Positions 46,434 to 55,673 of a DNA stretch of 64,000 bases are shown here, piece after piece. Each line of letters opens with the position of its first letter. Positions within the stretch are counted from its first letter, which is position 1. Source of the stretch: Nostoc flagelliforme FACHB-838. Its GTDB lineage: Bacteria; Cyanobacteriota; Cyanobacteriia; Cyanobacteriales; Nostocaceae. The notes under the pieces were generated by a model. It worked only from the letters and a program-made list of their open reading frames with translations, did not search any database and was not told the DNA's origin. The translations under genes were made by a program, and so were the position numbers. The stretch spans positions 16,949 through 80,948 of the forward strand of contig NZ_JACJSI010000029.1 of NCBI RefSeq assembly GCF_014698065.1, read 5' to 3'.

Positions 46434-46960
46434 ACATAGAGCAACGGCAAGATACTCGTGGCTTCTTTGCTCGGACTTTTTGCGCTCAGGAATTTTTGGC
46501 TCACGGTTTAAAGCCAACAATTGCCCAATGCAATATTGCTTTCAATCACAAAAAGGGTACTCTCCGGGATATGCATTATCAAGTTGCTCCGGCAACCGAA
46601 GTAAAATTGGTTCGCTGTACTCATGGCGCTATCTATGATGTGATCATCGACCTGCGCCCTGAATCTCCTACATATAAGTTACATATTGGTGTTGAGCTAT
46701 CAGCAGAGAACTGTAGAGCTTTATACGTGCCTGAGATGTTTGCTCATGGTTATCAGACACTAACTGATGCGGCTGAAATTGTGTATCAAATGAGTGAATT
46801 CTATGCGCCAGATTATCAGTGTGGTCTGCCCTATAACGATCCAGCTTTTGAGATTGAATGGCCTTTACCTATAAGTGAAATTTCTGAGAAAGATACAAGC
46901 TGGCCTTTGTTTGAATCTGTTTTAGACTCTAGCCACGCTCAACCAGGTGTGAAAATGTAA
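46391..46960 (+). CDS. rfbC: dTDP-4-dehydrorhamnose 3,5-epimerase-like protein
   Basis: 189-residue cupin-fold epimerase. GTLRDMHYQVAP corresponds to the active-site 'GxxRGxHxQ' with its catalytic His; VRCTHGAIYDVIIDLR and the Tyr region YQMSEFYAP are family landmarks. It epimerises a 4-keto-6-deoxy nucleotide sugar. Begins inside the end of the previous gene. Symbol by family; here the sugar may be CDP-linked. Confidence 0.82.
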   Translation: MLFTETALKGAFVIDIEQRQDTRGFFARTFCAQEFLAHGLKPTIAQCNIAFNHKKGTLRDMHYQVAPATEVKLVRCTHGAIYDVIIDLRPESPTYKLHIGVELSAENCRALYVPEMFAHGYQTLTDAAEIVYQMSEFYAPDYQCGLPYNDPAFEIEWPLPISEISEKDTSWPLFESVLDSSHAQPGVKM

Positions 46961-47016
46961 GGGTTCTCATATACCACTATCAAATTGCATATAACAGTGT
47001 GGGAGCTAAAAAATAA

Positions 47017-48297
47017 ATGACTACGACAAGTTTGCAAACCTCTGTACAAAATAGTACAAGCGTAAATCGTTGTAACTGTCGATTTTGTGGGACAACCTTA
47101 GAGCACACCTTTGTGGATTTGGGAATGTCACCACTGTGTGAAAGTTACGTGACAGCAGAACAGCTAAACCAAATGGAACCCTTTTATCCACTGCATGTCT
47201 ACGTGTGCGATCGCTGTTTTTTAGTTCAACTTCAAGAATATGTTAGTCCGCAAGATATCTTCAGCCACTATGCCTATTTTTCGTCTTACTCTGATTCTTG
47301 GCTACAACATGCCAAAGATTATACCGAAAAAGTAATAAATCGCTTTGGACTTAACTCCTCAAGCCAAGTAGTAGAAATAGCTAGTAATGATGGTTACTTA
47401 TTGCAGTATTTTGTATCAAAAGAAATACCTGTCTTGGGTATAGAACCAGCAGCTAATGTCGCTGAGGTAGCTATCACAAAAGGCATTCCTACAACTGTCA
47501 AGTTCTTTGGACAAAACACAGCAGATGAATTAGCTGCTAATGGCAAGCAAGCAGATTTATTAATAGGCAACAATGTGCTTGCTCATGTACCTGATATCAA
47601 CGATTTTGTCGCAGGCTGTAAGATTTTAATTAAGTTTGAAGGTGTCATTACTATGGAATTTCCTCATTTAATGCGACTAATAGAGGGAAACCAATTTGAT
47701 ACTATTTATCACGAACACTTTTCTTACTTATCCTTACTCACAGTAGAGAAGATTTTTGCTGCTCACAATTTAACTATCTTTGATGTAGAAGAACTGTCTA
47801 CACATGGTGGTTCTCTGAGAATTTATGCTTGCCATGTAGACAATAATTCTAAATCTATCAGTCAGCAGGTAAAGGAATTAAGAGTAAGAGAAGAAGCAGC
47901 AGGGTTTAGCAACATAGAAAGTTATTTTTCTTTTGCTGAAAAGGTGAAGGAAACCAAGTTTCAACTTTTGGAATTTTTAATTGCAGCTAAACGGCAAGGA
48001 AAATCAATCGTTGGTTACGGCGCTCCTGGTAAAGGTAACACTCTTTTGAATTATTGTGGAATTAGAGAAGATTTCCTTGATTACACTGTAGACCGAAATC
48101 CCTTCAAACAAGGTAAATTTTTACCAGGTACTCATATCCCAATCTTTCATCCAGATAAAATTCAAGAAACTAAGCCAGATTATCTGTTGATTTTACCTTG
48201 GAATCTGAAAAATGAAGTAATGTCTCAGATGTCGTATGTACGTGATTGGGGTGGGAAATTTGTAGTCCCGATTCCCGAAGTCAATGTTTATGCTTGA
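47017..48297 (+). CDS. sugar C-methyltransferase, NovU/TylC3-type
   Basis: 426 residues in the three-part order of deoxysugar C-methyltransferases. The N-terminal zinc domain has Cys pairs (CNCRFCG at about 19-25, then YVCDRCF). The SAM domain has VVEIASNDGYLLQYF near 119-133. The C-terminal domain has GYGAPGKGNTLLNYCGI. It would add a methyl branch to a keto-deoxysugar. Co-directional, 56 bases after the epimerase gene. Confidence 0.88.
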   Translation: MTTTSLQTSVQNSTSVNRCNCRFCGTTLEHTFVDLGMSPLCESYVTAEQLNQMEPFYPLHVYVCDRCFLVQLQEYVSPQDIFSHYAYFSSYSDSWLQHAKDYTEKVINRFGLNSSSQVVEIASNDGYLLQYFVSKEIPVLGIEPAANVAEVAITKGIPTTVKFFGQNTADELAANGKQADLLIGNNVLAHVPDINDFVAGCKILIKFEGVITMEFPHLMRLIEGNQFDTIYHEHFSYLSLLTVEKIFAAHNLTIFDVEELSTHGGSLRIYACHVDNNSKSISQQVKELRVREEAAGFSNIESYFSFAEKVKETKFQLLEFLIAAKRQGKSIVGYGAPGKGNTLLNYCGIREDFLDYTVDRNPFKQGKFLPGTHIPIFHPDKIQETKPDYLLILPWNLKNEVMSQMSYVRDWGGKFVVPIPEVNVYA

Positions 48298-48350
48298 GCA
48301 AGAAAGCAACTGGAATTTAATCTGATTTATTAATACCAAAGGAAATTACA

Positions 48351-49211
48351 ATGAAAGTAGTTTTATTTTGCGGTGGTTTAGGAACAAGATTAAGAGAATT
48401 GTCCACTAATATTCCTAAGCCAATGGTTCATATCGGCTACAGACCAATCTTGTGGCATGTGATGAAATACTATGCTCACTATGGACACAAAGATTTTATT
48501 TTGTGCCTCGGTTATAAAGCAGATGTCATCAAAAATTATTTTCTCCATTATGATGAATGTGTTTCCAATGATTTTACTTTACAGGAAGGAGGCAGAAAAA
48601 TTCAACTCGTAAATAGTGACATTGAAGATTGGAATATTACTTTTGTTGATACAGGCTTGACTTCAAACATAGGTCAAAGGTTCAAGGCAGTTGAAAAATA
48701 CTTAGAAGGAGAAGAGTCCTTTTTAGTCAATTATAGCGACGGCTTAACAGATTTACATTTACCTGACTTAATTGATGACTTTTATAGACATAACAAAATA
48801 GCCAGTTTTCTGTGTGTCAAACCATCGCAAAGTTTTCATTTAGTTTCAACACAAGAAAATGGATTAGTAAATGATATCCAAAGTGTTCAGCAAGCTGGTA
48901 TTAGGATAAATGGCGGCTTCTTTGTGTTTAATAAAGACATCTTTAAATATATTGAAGCCGGAGAAGAATTGGTACTTGAACCATTTCAAAGACTAATTAA
49001 AAACCAACAACTACTAGCTTATAAATATAACGGCTTTTGGGCGTGTATGGATACTTTCAAAGAGCAGCAGCAATTAGATGATATGTATTGTCAAGGTAAC
49101 GCTCCTTGGGCAGTATGGAAACTTCTTAAAAAGGAGGAAAAAGCTTTAGAATATAGCCGCGTTAATCATTTTACAAATGATTCTGTACCAGTAACTTTTG
49201 CTCAAGGATAA
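48351..49211 (+). CDS. rfbF: glucose-1-phosphate cytidylyltransferase
   Basis: 286 residues. LFCGGLGTRLRELSTNIPKP is the nucleotidyltransferase signature (note the Cys where other sugar-1-P NTases have Ala), MVHIGYRPILWHVMKYYAHY and NYSDGLTDL follow the family. Makes CDP-glucose, precursor of CDP-3,6-dideoxysugars or branched sugars. AAGGA about ten bases upstream supports the ATG. Last gene of the cluster; CDP-glucose 4,6-dehydratase (RfbG) is absent unless the SDR at 45366 does that step. Confidence 0.9.
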   Translation: MKVVLFCGGLGTRLRELSTNIPKPMVHIGYRPILWHVMKYYAHYGHKDFILCLGYKADVIKNYFLHYDECVSNDFTLQEGGRKIQLVNSDIEDWNITFVDTGLTSNIGQRFKAVEKYLEGEESFLVNYSDGLTDLHLPDLIDDFYRHNKIASFLCVKPSQSFHLVSTQENGLVNDIQSVQQAGIRINGGFFVFNKDIFKYIEAGEELVLEPFQRLIKNQQLLAYKYNGFWACMDTFKEQQQLDDMYCQGNAPWAVWKLLKKEEKALEYSRVNHFTNDSVPVTFAQG

Positions 49212-49938
49212 CTACCAATTTCTTTAACAGAACAGTAGATATAGTAAGTACAAGTCACCATAAAAAAGGTGCGGAAATTAAGCTGCGATCGCCATCATAA
49301 CAAACTGTGGCAATTAGGTTGGCAGAACAAGGAGCGCTATGGTGTTTTGCTTGTTACCCTCTTCTAAGCTTTTAGTCAGAGGAATTACTTTAGCTTGAAT
49401 ATAACAGAATCAAAGTGGCGCTCCTAAAAATGCCCAGTGCAATGTATTAATCGATTACGGCTTTGCAGTGATTGGATTGACAGTGGTAAAGTAAATGCCT
49501 AGATTAGAATTTAGGCATAAAGATTCTTTGGGTAAGTTGAGTGTAAAGTTTACTATTAACGCTGCCAATCAGGCATTAATCGTCTATGACGCTCGCGCAC
49601 AAGTTGCCATTCTCTATAATAATATCGTTTCTCGGAAGTAGAACATTTGTGTCGGCGCAGCTAAAGGTAAAGGCTATTTGTTTTTATAAAGTTAAATGAA
49701 TTTTCTAGTAATTTATTTACTAATTGCTTCAGCTAGCAAATAAGTGCATGATATTTTATATAGGCAACATATTGATTTAAGACTCCTGCAAGTTGGGTAA
49801 TACTTAACAGGCCCTGTTGAAGCTGCCTTTGATTATTCTTAAAGGTGCAAGTATTCCAAATGCCTATTTCGTTGTGCTTGGTATCATGTTGCTTCCAATA
49901 GAATTTAGAACCTTTCTCAAGTTTTGAGAGGAATGGCA
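49212..49938. other. intergenic region before the LodA-like operon
   Basis: No large gene. It holds one 48-codon open frame (49495-49641, listed separately) and an inverted pair AGGAGCGC/GCGCTCCT (49330s and 49420s). Likely contains the operon promoter; not placed. Confidence 0.4.
49495..49641 (+). CDS. small ORF of unknown status
   Basis: 48 codons, beginning MPRLEFRHKDSLGKLSVKF and ending in VAILYNNIVSRK. A stop directly precedes the ATG. No ribosome site or family recognised. Composition looks protein-like, so it may be a remnant or a true small gene. Confidence 0.2.
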   Translation: MPRLEFRHKDSLGKLSVKFTINAANQALIVYDARAQVAILYNNIVSRK

Positions 49939-51366
49939 ATGATTGAGAAATTATGGCTATATCCACCTTTAGCGATCGCTCGTTTGGGAACATCTACTAC
50001 TCCTTGCGATAATTTTACCTGGAGTGCAGATGACCTACGACCGCGCGGCACTGGCAAAACCACTATTAAACCTGCCCAAACTCTCCGTGTAGCAGCAGAT
50101 GGTACGGTGACAGCTAGCGTACCTACAGAAATTTCTTTTAAAGACGCACAAGGATTTAAACCTGTCTGTCCTTTCTTTGAACTACACGGACAATGGAGAA
50201 CAGAGACAGGGTTACAAGAAGGAGCAATTACCCCTGAAGTTTTGGCAAAATTTGGACTGACAACCAGGGATTTGCAATGGAAAGTAGAAGTCGCCAATCT
50301 TAAACCCTTTCACTACACTTTGGCGAATAGCGATCGCCTTGTTGCGACAGTTGAACTTACAGGTGATGTGACAACCAAACAAGTTTTAGGGGGCATTTCT
50401 CCGACTGATGGCTCACCACTAGCGACTGCTGCTAATCCTGTGCCATTGGGCAGTATGCAGCTTACTCTTCCCAATGATGAGTTTCCAGAAATTCGCTTGC
50501 GTTTTACCCCAGCTATAGGGGCTGTGTATGGCCCAACTAATCTACAACAGCGATTAGATGCACTCAGACAGCGCATTAGCAATTCAGCCTGGCAAAACTT
50601 CCAGCTTCCTCCAGAACGCTTGATTTTAAATCCAGAATCAGTTTGGTGTCAGTTTTCTTTGGGCGACGATCCTCGCACTAATCCAGGTGGATTATTTGCC
50701 ACAGAAGACGACACGGGAATTAGTCTTGGTTTGGTAGATGATGTTTGTGATGGGATTATTACTTGTTCTGTTCAAGGTTTAAAGGCTATTGGTCGCATAG
50801 TCGTCGGCCCACCAGATTATGCACCCGATCGCCGTCCTCTTACCTCGCTAGCAGATGGATTGAGCGATCGCGTCTCTCGACAAAGGGTGTTTGAACTAGA
50901 CTATGTTGCAGACATGAATCTCACCACCGCAGAAGTTGGGGATCTGCTGGAACGAGTTTTAGAAACGATGGAGGGAATGAATTTAGACTTTCAAAACGAC
51001 CGGATTCGGAGTGAAAACCGTAACATTGCTCTAGCCCAAGGATTATCGGAAAATGCCGCAGAAGCTAAAGCCTTTCCTCAGATAGAACAAATTCTCGGAC
51101 GACCCTTACCCTTAACAGAATTTGGTCGTCAGCGACATCGACGTTTTGTCTCTCTAGAAATATTTGAAGATAGATTGCGGGAAAATCCCGAACTCATCGC
51201 TCAGTGGATTCGTGAACCAATGATTGGCGATCGCTATTATGACCGCAAAATGCCAGCACTGATGCGCGGTTCCGATCGATATCCCATGCACATAACTCGA
51301 CGGCAGTATGACTTACTAGTAGCATGGGCAAATCGTTTGCGTCGAGATGCGGAGGCAGGATCATGA
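49939..51366 (+). CDS. LodA N-terminal-domain-like protein of a split quinone-cofactor oxidase
   Basis: 475 residues from ATG 49939, chosen because AGAGGA lies six bases upstream; ATG 49933 abuts it. The start (LWLYPPLAIARLGTS), FKDAQGFKPVCPFFELHG and LVDDVCDGIITCSV resemble the LodA/GoxA family of cysteine-tryptophylquinone (CTQ) amino-acid oxidases. The end (MPALMRGSDRYPMHITRRQY, then DLLVAWANRL) matches the end of the LodA N-domain, where the family reads 'MPxLxGD...LTxxQYxxLxxW'. The C-terminal CTQ region is missing here and appears in the third gene. No signal peptide. The stop overlaps the next start (ATGA). Confidence 0.78.
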   Translation: MIEKLWLYPPLAIARLGTSTTPCDNFTWSADDLRPRGTGKTTIKPAQTLRVAADGTVTASVPTEISFKDAQGFKPVCPFFELHGQWRTETGLQEGAITPEVLAKFGLTTRDLQWKVEVANLKPFHYTLANSDRLVATVELTGDVTTKQVLGGISPTDGSPLATAANPVPLGSMQLTLPNDEFPEIRLRFTPAIGAVYGPTNLQQRLDALRQRISNSAWQNFQLPPERLILNPESVWCQFSLGDDPRTNPGGLFATEDDTGISLGLVDDVCDGIITCSVQGLKAIGRIVVGPPDYAPDRRPLTSLADGLSDRVSRQRVFELDYVADMNLTTAEVGDLLERVLETMEGMNLDFQNDRIRSENRNIALAQGLSENAAEAKAFPQIEQILGRPLPLTEFGRQRHRRFVSLEIFEDRLRENPELIAQWIREPMIGDRYYDRKMPALMRGSDRYPMHITRRQYDLLVAWANRLRRDAEAGS

Positions 51367-52685
51367 AACATCCTGACACAGAACTACGCTTATTCAAAAG
51401 TGTCATAGGCTCTCATTTATTCGTCGTAGATGGCAGTCGGATTTACGACTTGGCTCCAGAGGTTGCTAATCGTCTGGAACAATCTTGGTCAGAGGTGGAC
51501 TCTTTTCCCTTAGATTCATTCTCTCAATACATCGATGGTCAACCCCTTACCCCTCCTCCTCTTGCCTCAATTTCTCTCAATGTTGCTCAGGCGTGTAATA
51601 TGTCCTGTAGTTACTGCTATGCAGATACAGGTAAGTTTGGCGGTCACGCCCGCCTGATGAGTCTAGATGTAGCTAAGGCAACAGTTGATCGCTTAATTGC
51701 AGAATCAGATCCAACAGTAGGACTAGTTATCGGTTATATGGGGGGAGAGCCTTTGCTTAACCGTCGTGTAGTCCACGAAACTACTCGCTATGCTGCTCAA
51801 GCGGCTCAAGCTGCTAATCGTCAGATGCGTTTTTCCATTACTACTAATGGGACATTGCTGCAAAAGGAAGATGCTGAACTATTTGCCGAGTTTCCCTTTA
51901 CTGTAGCCATCAGTGTTGACGGGAATCGTGAACAAAATGATGCCATTCGAGCCATGAATAATGGTTCTAGTAGTTACGAGTGTTTACAGAAAGGATTAGC
52001 ATTACTGAATCGCTACGGCAAACCGCGACATCTAGCAGCCCGCATTACAGTTACTCCTAAAACAGGAGAACTATTGCCAATCCTCGATCATGTTATTAGC
52101 TTAGGTTTTGATGAAGTTGGTTTTGCTGTTGTCTTAGTTTCACCCGATCCAAGTCTGGCTTTTGCACTCGAAGACTTTACTCTCTTATTGCAACAAGCGA
52201 TCGCTTGCGGACAAAAAGCTTTGCAACAAATCAAAGCTGGTAGTTCCTATCCTTTTAGTAATTTTGAAATTGCATTACAAGAAATCCATCGTGGTAGCCA
52301 TCGACCCTATCCTTGTGGTGCAGGTGCAGCCTATTTAAGTACGAATGCAGAAGGTAAATTATTTGCTTGTCATCGTTTAATTGACGATCCTCAGTTTGCT
52401 ATGGGTAGCATTTGGGAAGGTTCAGATATGCAAGCGCGGGCAAATCATTTAACTCGCAATCATGTAGATTATATCGAGCCTTGTAAAGGCTGCTGGGCTA
52501 GATATTTGTGTGGCGGTGGTTGTTATCATGAAGTCTCTCGCCGAGGGCGGATTGGCTGTGACTATATTCGAGGATGGTTAGATTTTTGTTTGAGTGCTTA
52601 TGTTGAACTATCTACCATTCGTCCTGAATATTTTAATCAACAAATAAACCTGACTGAACACAGTTATGGAGGTTTCTATGAGTGA
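51363..52685 (+). CDS. radical SAM/SPASM maturase (QhpD-like)
   Basis: 440 residues from ATG 51363, with GGAGG seven bases upstream and a 4-base overlap with the LodA-like gene. C78xxxC82xxC85 (CNMSCSYC) binds the SAM-cleaving 4Fe-4S cluster. The C-terminal SPASM region from about 318 (PCGAGAAYLSTNAEGKLFAC, CKGCWARYLCGGGC, GCDYIRGWLDFC) holds auxiliary clusters. The layout, with an N-terminal 'LFKSVIGSHLFVVDGSRIYDL', is like QhpD, which forms Cys-to-Asp/Glu thioether bonds in quinohemoprotein amine dehydrogenase. Here it presumably modifies one of the two LodA-like chains. Confidence 0.87.
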   Translation: MKHPDTELRLFKSVIGSHLFVVDGSRIYDLAPEVANRLEQSWSEVDSFPLDSFSQYIDGQPLTPPPLASISLNVAQACNMSCSYCYADTGKFGGHARLMSLDVAKATVDRLIAESDPTVGLVIGYMGGEPLLNRRVVHETTRYAAQAAQAANRQMRFSITTNGTLLQKEDAELFAEFPFTVAISVDGNREQNDAIRAMNNGSSSYECLQKGLALLNRYGKPRHLAARITVTPKTGELLPILDHVISLGFDEVGFAVVLVSPDPSLAFALEDFTLLLQQAIACGQKALQQIKAGSSYPFSNFEIALQEIHRGSHRPYPCGAGAAYLSTNAEGKLFACHRLIDDPQFAMGSIWEGSDMQARANHLTRNHVDYIEPCKGCWARYLCGGGCYHEVSRRGRIGCDYIRGWLDFCLSAYVELSTIRPEYFNQQINLTEHSYGGFYE

Positions 52686-54573
52686 TGCTACTGCTCAAGA
52701 TCCGATTGAATGGAAAATTTTTCCTCGCAATTTGACTGCACGGGCTGACTATTCGGTAGGCGGTAATCCCAGCAATACCAGACTTGAAAGTGGTGTTGAT
52801 AACTGTTATCCAGGGCTAGAATTCGATCAGCGCAATCTCGATAAAGCTTTTTTCCCTGGTTTGATTTTTGAGTTTCATCGTTCTGATGGGGCAATTTTAC
52901 ATCAAATATTAGCCAATGGTGCGCCAAGCCAACAGGGATTAACCGATGCCGACAATAATCCCCCTCTCTATTTATGGGCATTAGTGGGCAGATATTCTAC
53001 TAGTCAAAGCGAAGCAGATCCACCCGTATTCTTTTTCAATGGGTTAGATGGATTGGAAGTTTGGCGGCGCGTCCATGACTTAATTCCCGGACGAATCGCG
53101 ATCGTACTTGGCCCTTCACCAGGCAGTATACTAACGCCTAGCTTGGGTTTGAGCCGACAATTAGATCAGATTTATGATTCGGGAGAAAGTTTACTCCAGC
53201 GTGATGATAATGGTAGGCTTCAGATTGCTGTGTTAGTGGGTCAACGCGCTCAATACTTAGATGAAAACGGCGTAATTGACGTAGATGTTTATCAACCTGG
53301 CGATCTGACTCGCAGTCTTTGTTCGCCCTGGCAATATGATTTCCGCGATTGTGGTTGCTTTTATTGGGCTGCAAGTAAGCCTGATATAGTTACCAGTGGA
53401 GATGGACAACAACCCTATTTAAATTTTCAACGGAGAGATCGCAATATCACACCGCAACCATCAGAAGTTTTGGCACAATGGCAACGAGAACAAGAATTAG
53501 ATTATGCTGAACTAATTGAAGGAGTTTGGAATCAACTCCCAGTTGTGCTGAACGATCGCGAAAGCGAACAGTTTATACCACCGCCTGGGCCACCTATAAC
53601 TCAGTTGATGACTAGGCAACAAGTTATCGATGAGTTACGCTATCTCACTACAGTCGAACACGCTTTATGTGTTGAATATCTCTATGCTCACTATTCGGTA
53701 AACGCACCCATGCGTTTACCTGAATCAGGTGTAGACGAACAAACGCGCCGAATTTTTGCCGCAGCCAATGAAGTTTTTCTAATTGCAGTTGATGAAATGC
53801 GTCATCTTCGTTGGGTAAATGAGGCGCTCGATCTAATGCAACAACCTCCTTCTCTAGGACGAGCGCAATTGATTGGACGAAATTTTAACCGACCTTTTGA
53901 GCTTGAGAGGCTCACACCAGAACAATTGCAATGGTTTATTGATGTGGAAAAGCCTAGTCAGTCAGCTGGACAAGGACTTGATGGGATGTATGTTCGTTTA
54001 CTGACTAGTATTGATCGTCAACCAGAACAATTTCCCGAACGAGAACGGTTACTACCTTTGATCAAGCTGATTATTGATGAAGGAGAAAATCATTACAAGC
54101 GGTTTTTATCTGTTCAGAAGCACTTAGCGGGAATTTCCCCTGATTCCTATCTTCGACCTTTAAAAAATCCTCAATCAGGAACGCAATTAGCTAGCTTACA
54201 AAAACTAAGCGATCAGAATTATAGTGTTTTATTAGGGGCGCTTCAGGTGAGCTTTGCTTTAGGCGATCGCGCTGGAGGAATGGTGCTGGAACAATCGCGC
54301 CGTGCTATGTTCAACCTGCACGAAACCAATCACTATATGGCGAGTAAAGGTGTAAGAGCTAGATTTAAGCTACCTACAACAGTTACAACCACCATGACTC
54401 GTGGGAATGCTAGCGATCGCATGAATACTCTTTTTACAGAAACCGCAGCTGCTATTACAGAGGTGAAAGAGACTAGCGATTTCACGGAACACGATCTAGC
54501 TGAACGTCAACAACGTATCAATGAAGAACTATTTCAACGCATACATCAATTGATTGAAGAAGATGCAGATTAG
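52678..54573 (+). CDS. LodA C-terminal (CTQ region)/VioB-like ferritin domain fusion
   Basis: 631 residues from ATG 52678 (GGAGG five bases upstream; 8-base overlap with the radical SAM gene). Residues 1-300 resemble the LodA C-terminal domain: NCYPGLEF, PGDLTRSLCSPWQYDF, then DCGCFYWAASKPDIV. Cys225 or Cys227 and Trp284 (in LIEGVWNQLPVV) lie 57-59 residues apart, close to the 65 between LodA Cys516 and Trp581. Residues 310-600 are a ferritin-like domain of the VioB/iminophenylpyruvate-synthase type: VEHALCVEYLYAHY near 327, VDEMRHLRW near 371 and DEGENHYKRF near 466 would hold two metals. A fusion I do not know from standard LodA. Confidence 0.78.
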   Translation: MSDATAQDPIEWKIFPRNLTARADYSVGGNPSNTRLESGVDNCYPGLEFDQRNLDKAFFPGLIFEFHRSDGAILHQILANGAPSQQGLTDADNNPPLYLWALVGRYSTSQSEADPPVFFFNGLDGLEVWRRVHDLIPGRIAIVLGPSPGSILTPSLGLSRQLDQIYDSGESLLQRDDNGRLQIAVLVGQRAQYLDENGVIDVDVYQPGDLTRSLCSPWQYDFRDCGCFYWAASKPDIVTSGDGQQPYLNFQRRDRNITPQPSEVLAQWQREQELDYAELIEGVWNQLPVVLNDRESEQFIPPPGPPITQLMTRQQVIDELRYLTTVEHALCVEYLYAHYSVNAPMRLPESGVDEQTRRIFAAANEVFLIAVDEMRHLRWVNEALDLMQQPPSLGRAQLIGRNFNRPFELERLTPEQLQWFIDVEKPSQSAGQGLDGMYVRLLTSIDRQPEQFPERERLLPLIKLIIDEGENHYKRFLSVQKHLAGISPDSYLRPLKNPQSGTQLASLQKLSDQNYSVLLGALQVSFALGDRAGGMVLEQSRRAMFNLHETNHYMASKGVRARFKLPTTVTTTMTRGNASDRMNTLFTETAAAITEVKETSDFTEHDLAERQQRINEELFQRIHQLIEEDAD

Positions 54574-54575
54574 TA

Positions 54576-55673
54576 ATGCAAAAAGTTCTAATTATTGGTA
54601 ATGGTATTGCTGGGTTATCTTGCGCCCGTCTGCTAGCAAATCGTGGCTGGGAAATAGAAATATGGGGTAAACATCAATTTTTTTCCCCAACTCTAATTCT
54701 CAATCAGATAACCTGCAATCTTCTGCAAGATATTTGGCAACTAAATTCTAGTTTTTGGAATAGTTTGCATCTTCTCCAAGAACGTAAAGTATGCTGGGGA
54801 AACGATGGCAGCGTTTTAAGTATAGCTGAACCAAGTGCCGTTATTAATGGTAACTCCTTAAGAGACCGCCTTTGGGAACATTTATTAGACAAACACCACA
54901 ATCAAGTTCAATTTCAGGAAGTAACAGTCAGTATAGATAATTTACTTGAGCGCCAAAGTGAATTTACTTGGATTATTGACGCGGGTGGTCGTCAATCTGC
55001 GATCGCCCAAAAATTAGGAGCAGGCCATCGTCATAGTTTTGGAAATCGATGCATACTTTCTCAAGAAGTTAGGCTGACTAACTTGGTTGAAGAAGATATT
55101 TACTGGATTGAAACTGTATCAGAAGGTTGGTTATTTTTGGCTCCATTAGGTGACAACAAAGCAATACTTCAAATTATGGTTCCCCTACTTTCAGGAGAAC
55201 CTGCATCAATTTTTATAAACTTACTTAAACAAACACGCTATATTCAAGACTGTATTTCCCAGTTCTCAGGCTCGTTAGCGATTTTTGCGGCTTTTCCCCA
55301 AATTTTACAGCCTTTTTGTGGAAATCAATGGCTTGCTGTAGGAGATGCTTCTTTCTCTGTAGACCCGATTAGCGGCGATGGCACAGGGTACGCTATTAGA
55401 GGTGCAATCCTAGCAACGAGTATCATAGATGGTGTTGCTTCTGGTTTAAGCAGTAGTGACTGTCTGGAACACTACTCTCTGAGATTACAAAAAGCTTTTG
55501 ACGCTCATATTCAACAATGTTTTCAATATTATTTGAAAGCATTTACCTCATTACTTTGGCAAAGGGAGATTGAGAAAATGCGGAAAGCACAAGAACTATT
55601 GCAACAAACTAAAAATAAAGATTTTACTTATACGTTAAAAGGTTTTCAATTCGTAAAATCAGAAAATATATAA
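54576..55673 (+). CDS. FAD-dependent oxidoreductase, LodB/QhpG-like
   Basis: 365 residues. FAD motif LIIGNGIAGLSCARLLANRG at 5-24 and the second motif VGDASFSVDPISGDGTGYAI (about 254-273) place it with the flavin monooxygenases/halogenase-like group that includes LodB and QhpG. Those proteins hydroxylate the Trp that becomes the quinone cofactor. Starts 2 bases after the previous stop (TAGTAATG), so it is coupled to it. It ends the operon. An alternative is a redox partner unrelated to maturation. Confidence 0.82.
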   Translation: MQKVLIIGNGIAGLSCARLLANRGWEIEIWGKHQFFSPTLILNQITCNLLQDIWQLNSSFWNSLHLLQERKVCWGNDGSVLSIAEPSAVINGNSLRDRLWEHLLDKHHNQVQFQEVTVSIDNLLERQSEFTWIIDAGGRQSAIAQKLGAGHRHSFGNRCILSQEVRLTNLVEEDIYWIETVSEGWLFLAPLGDNKAILQIMVPLLSGEPASIFINLLKQTRYIQDCISQFSGSLAIFAAFPQILQPFCGNQWLAVGDASFSVDPISGDGTGYAIRGAILATSIIDGVASGLSSSDCLEHYSLRLQKAFDAHIQQCFQYYLKAFTSLLWQREIEKMRKAQELLQQTKNKDFTYTLKGFQFVKSENI

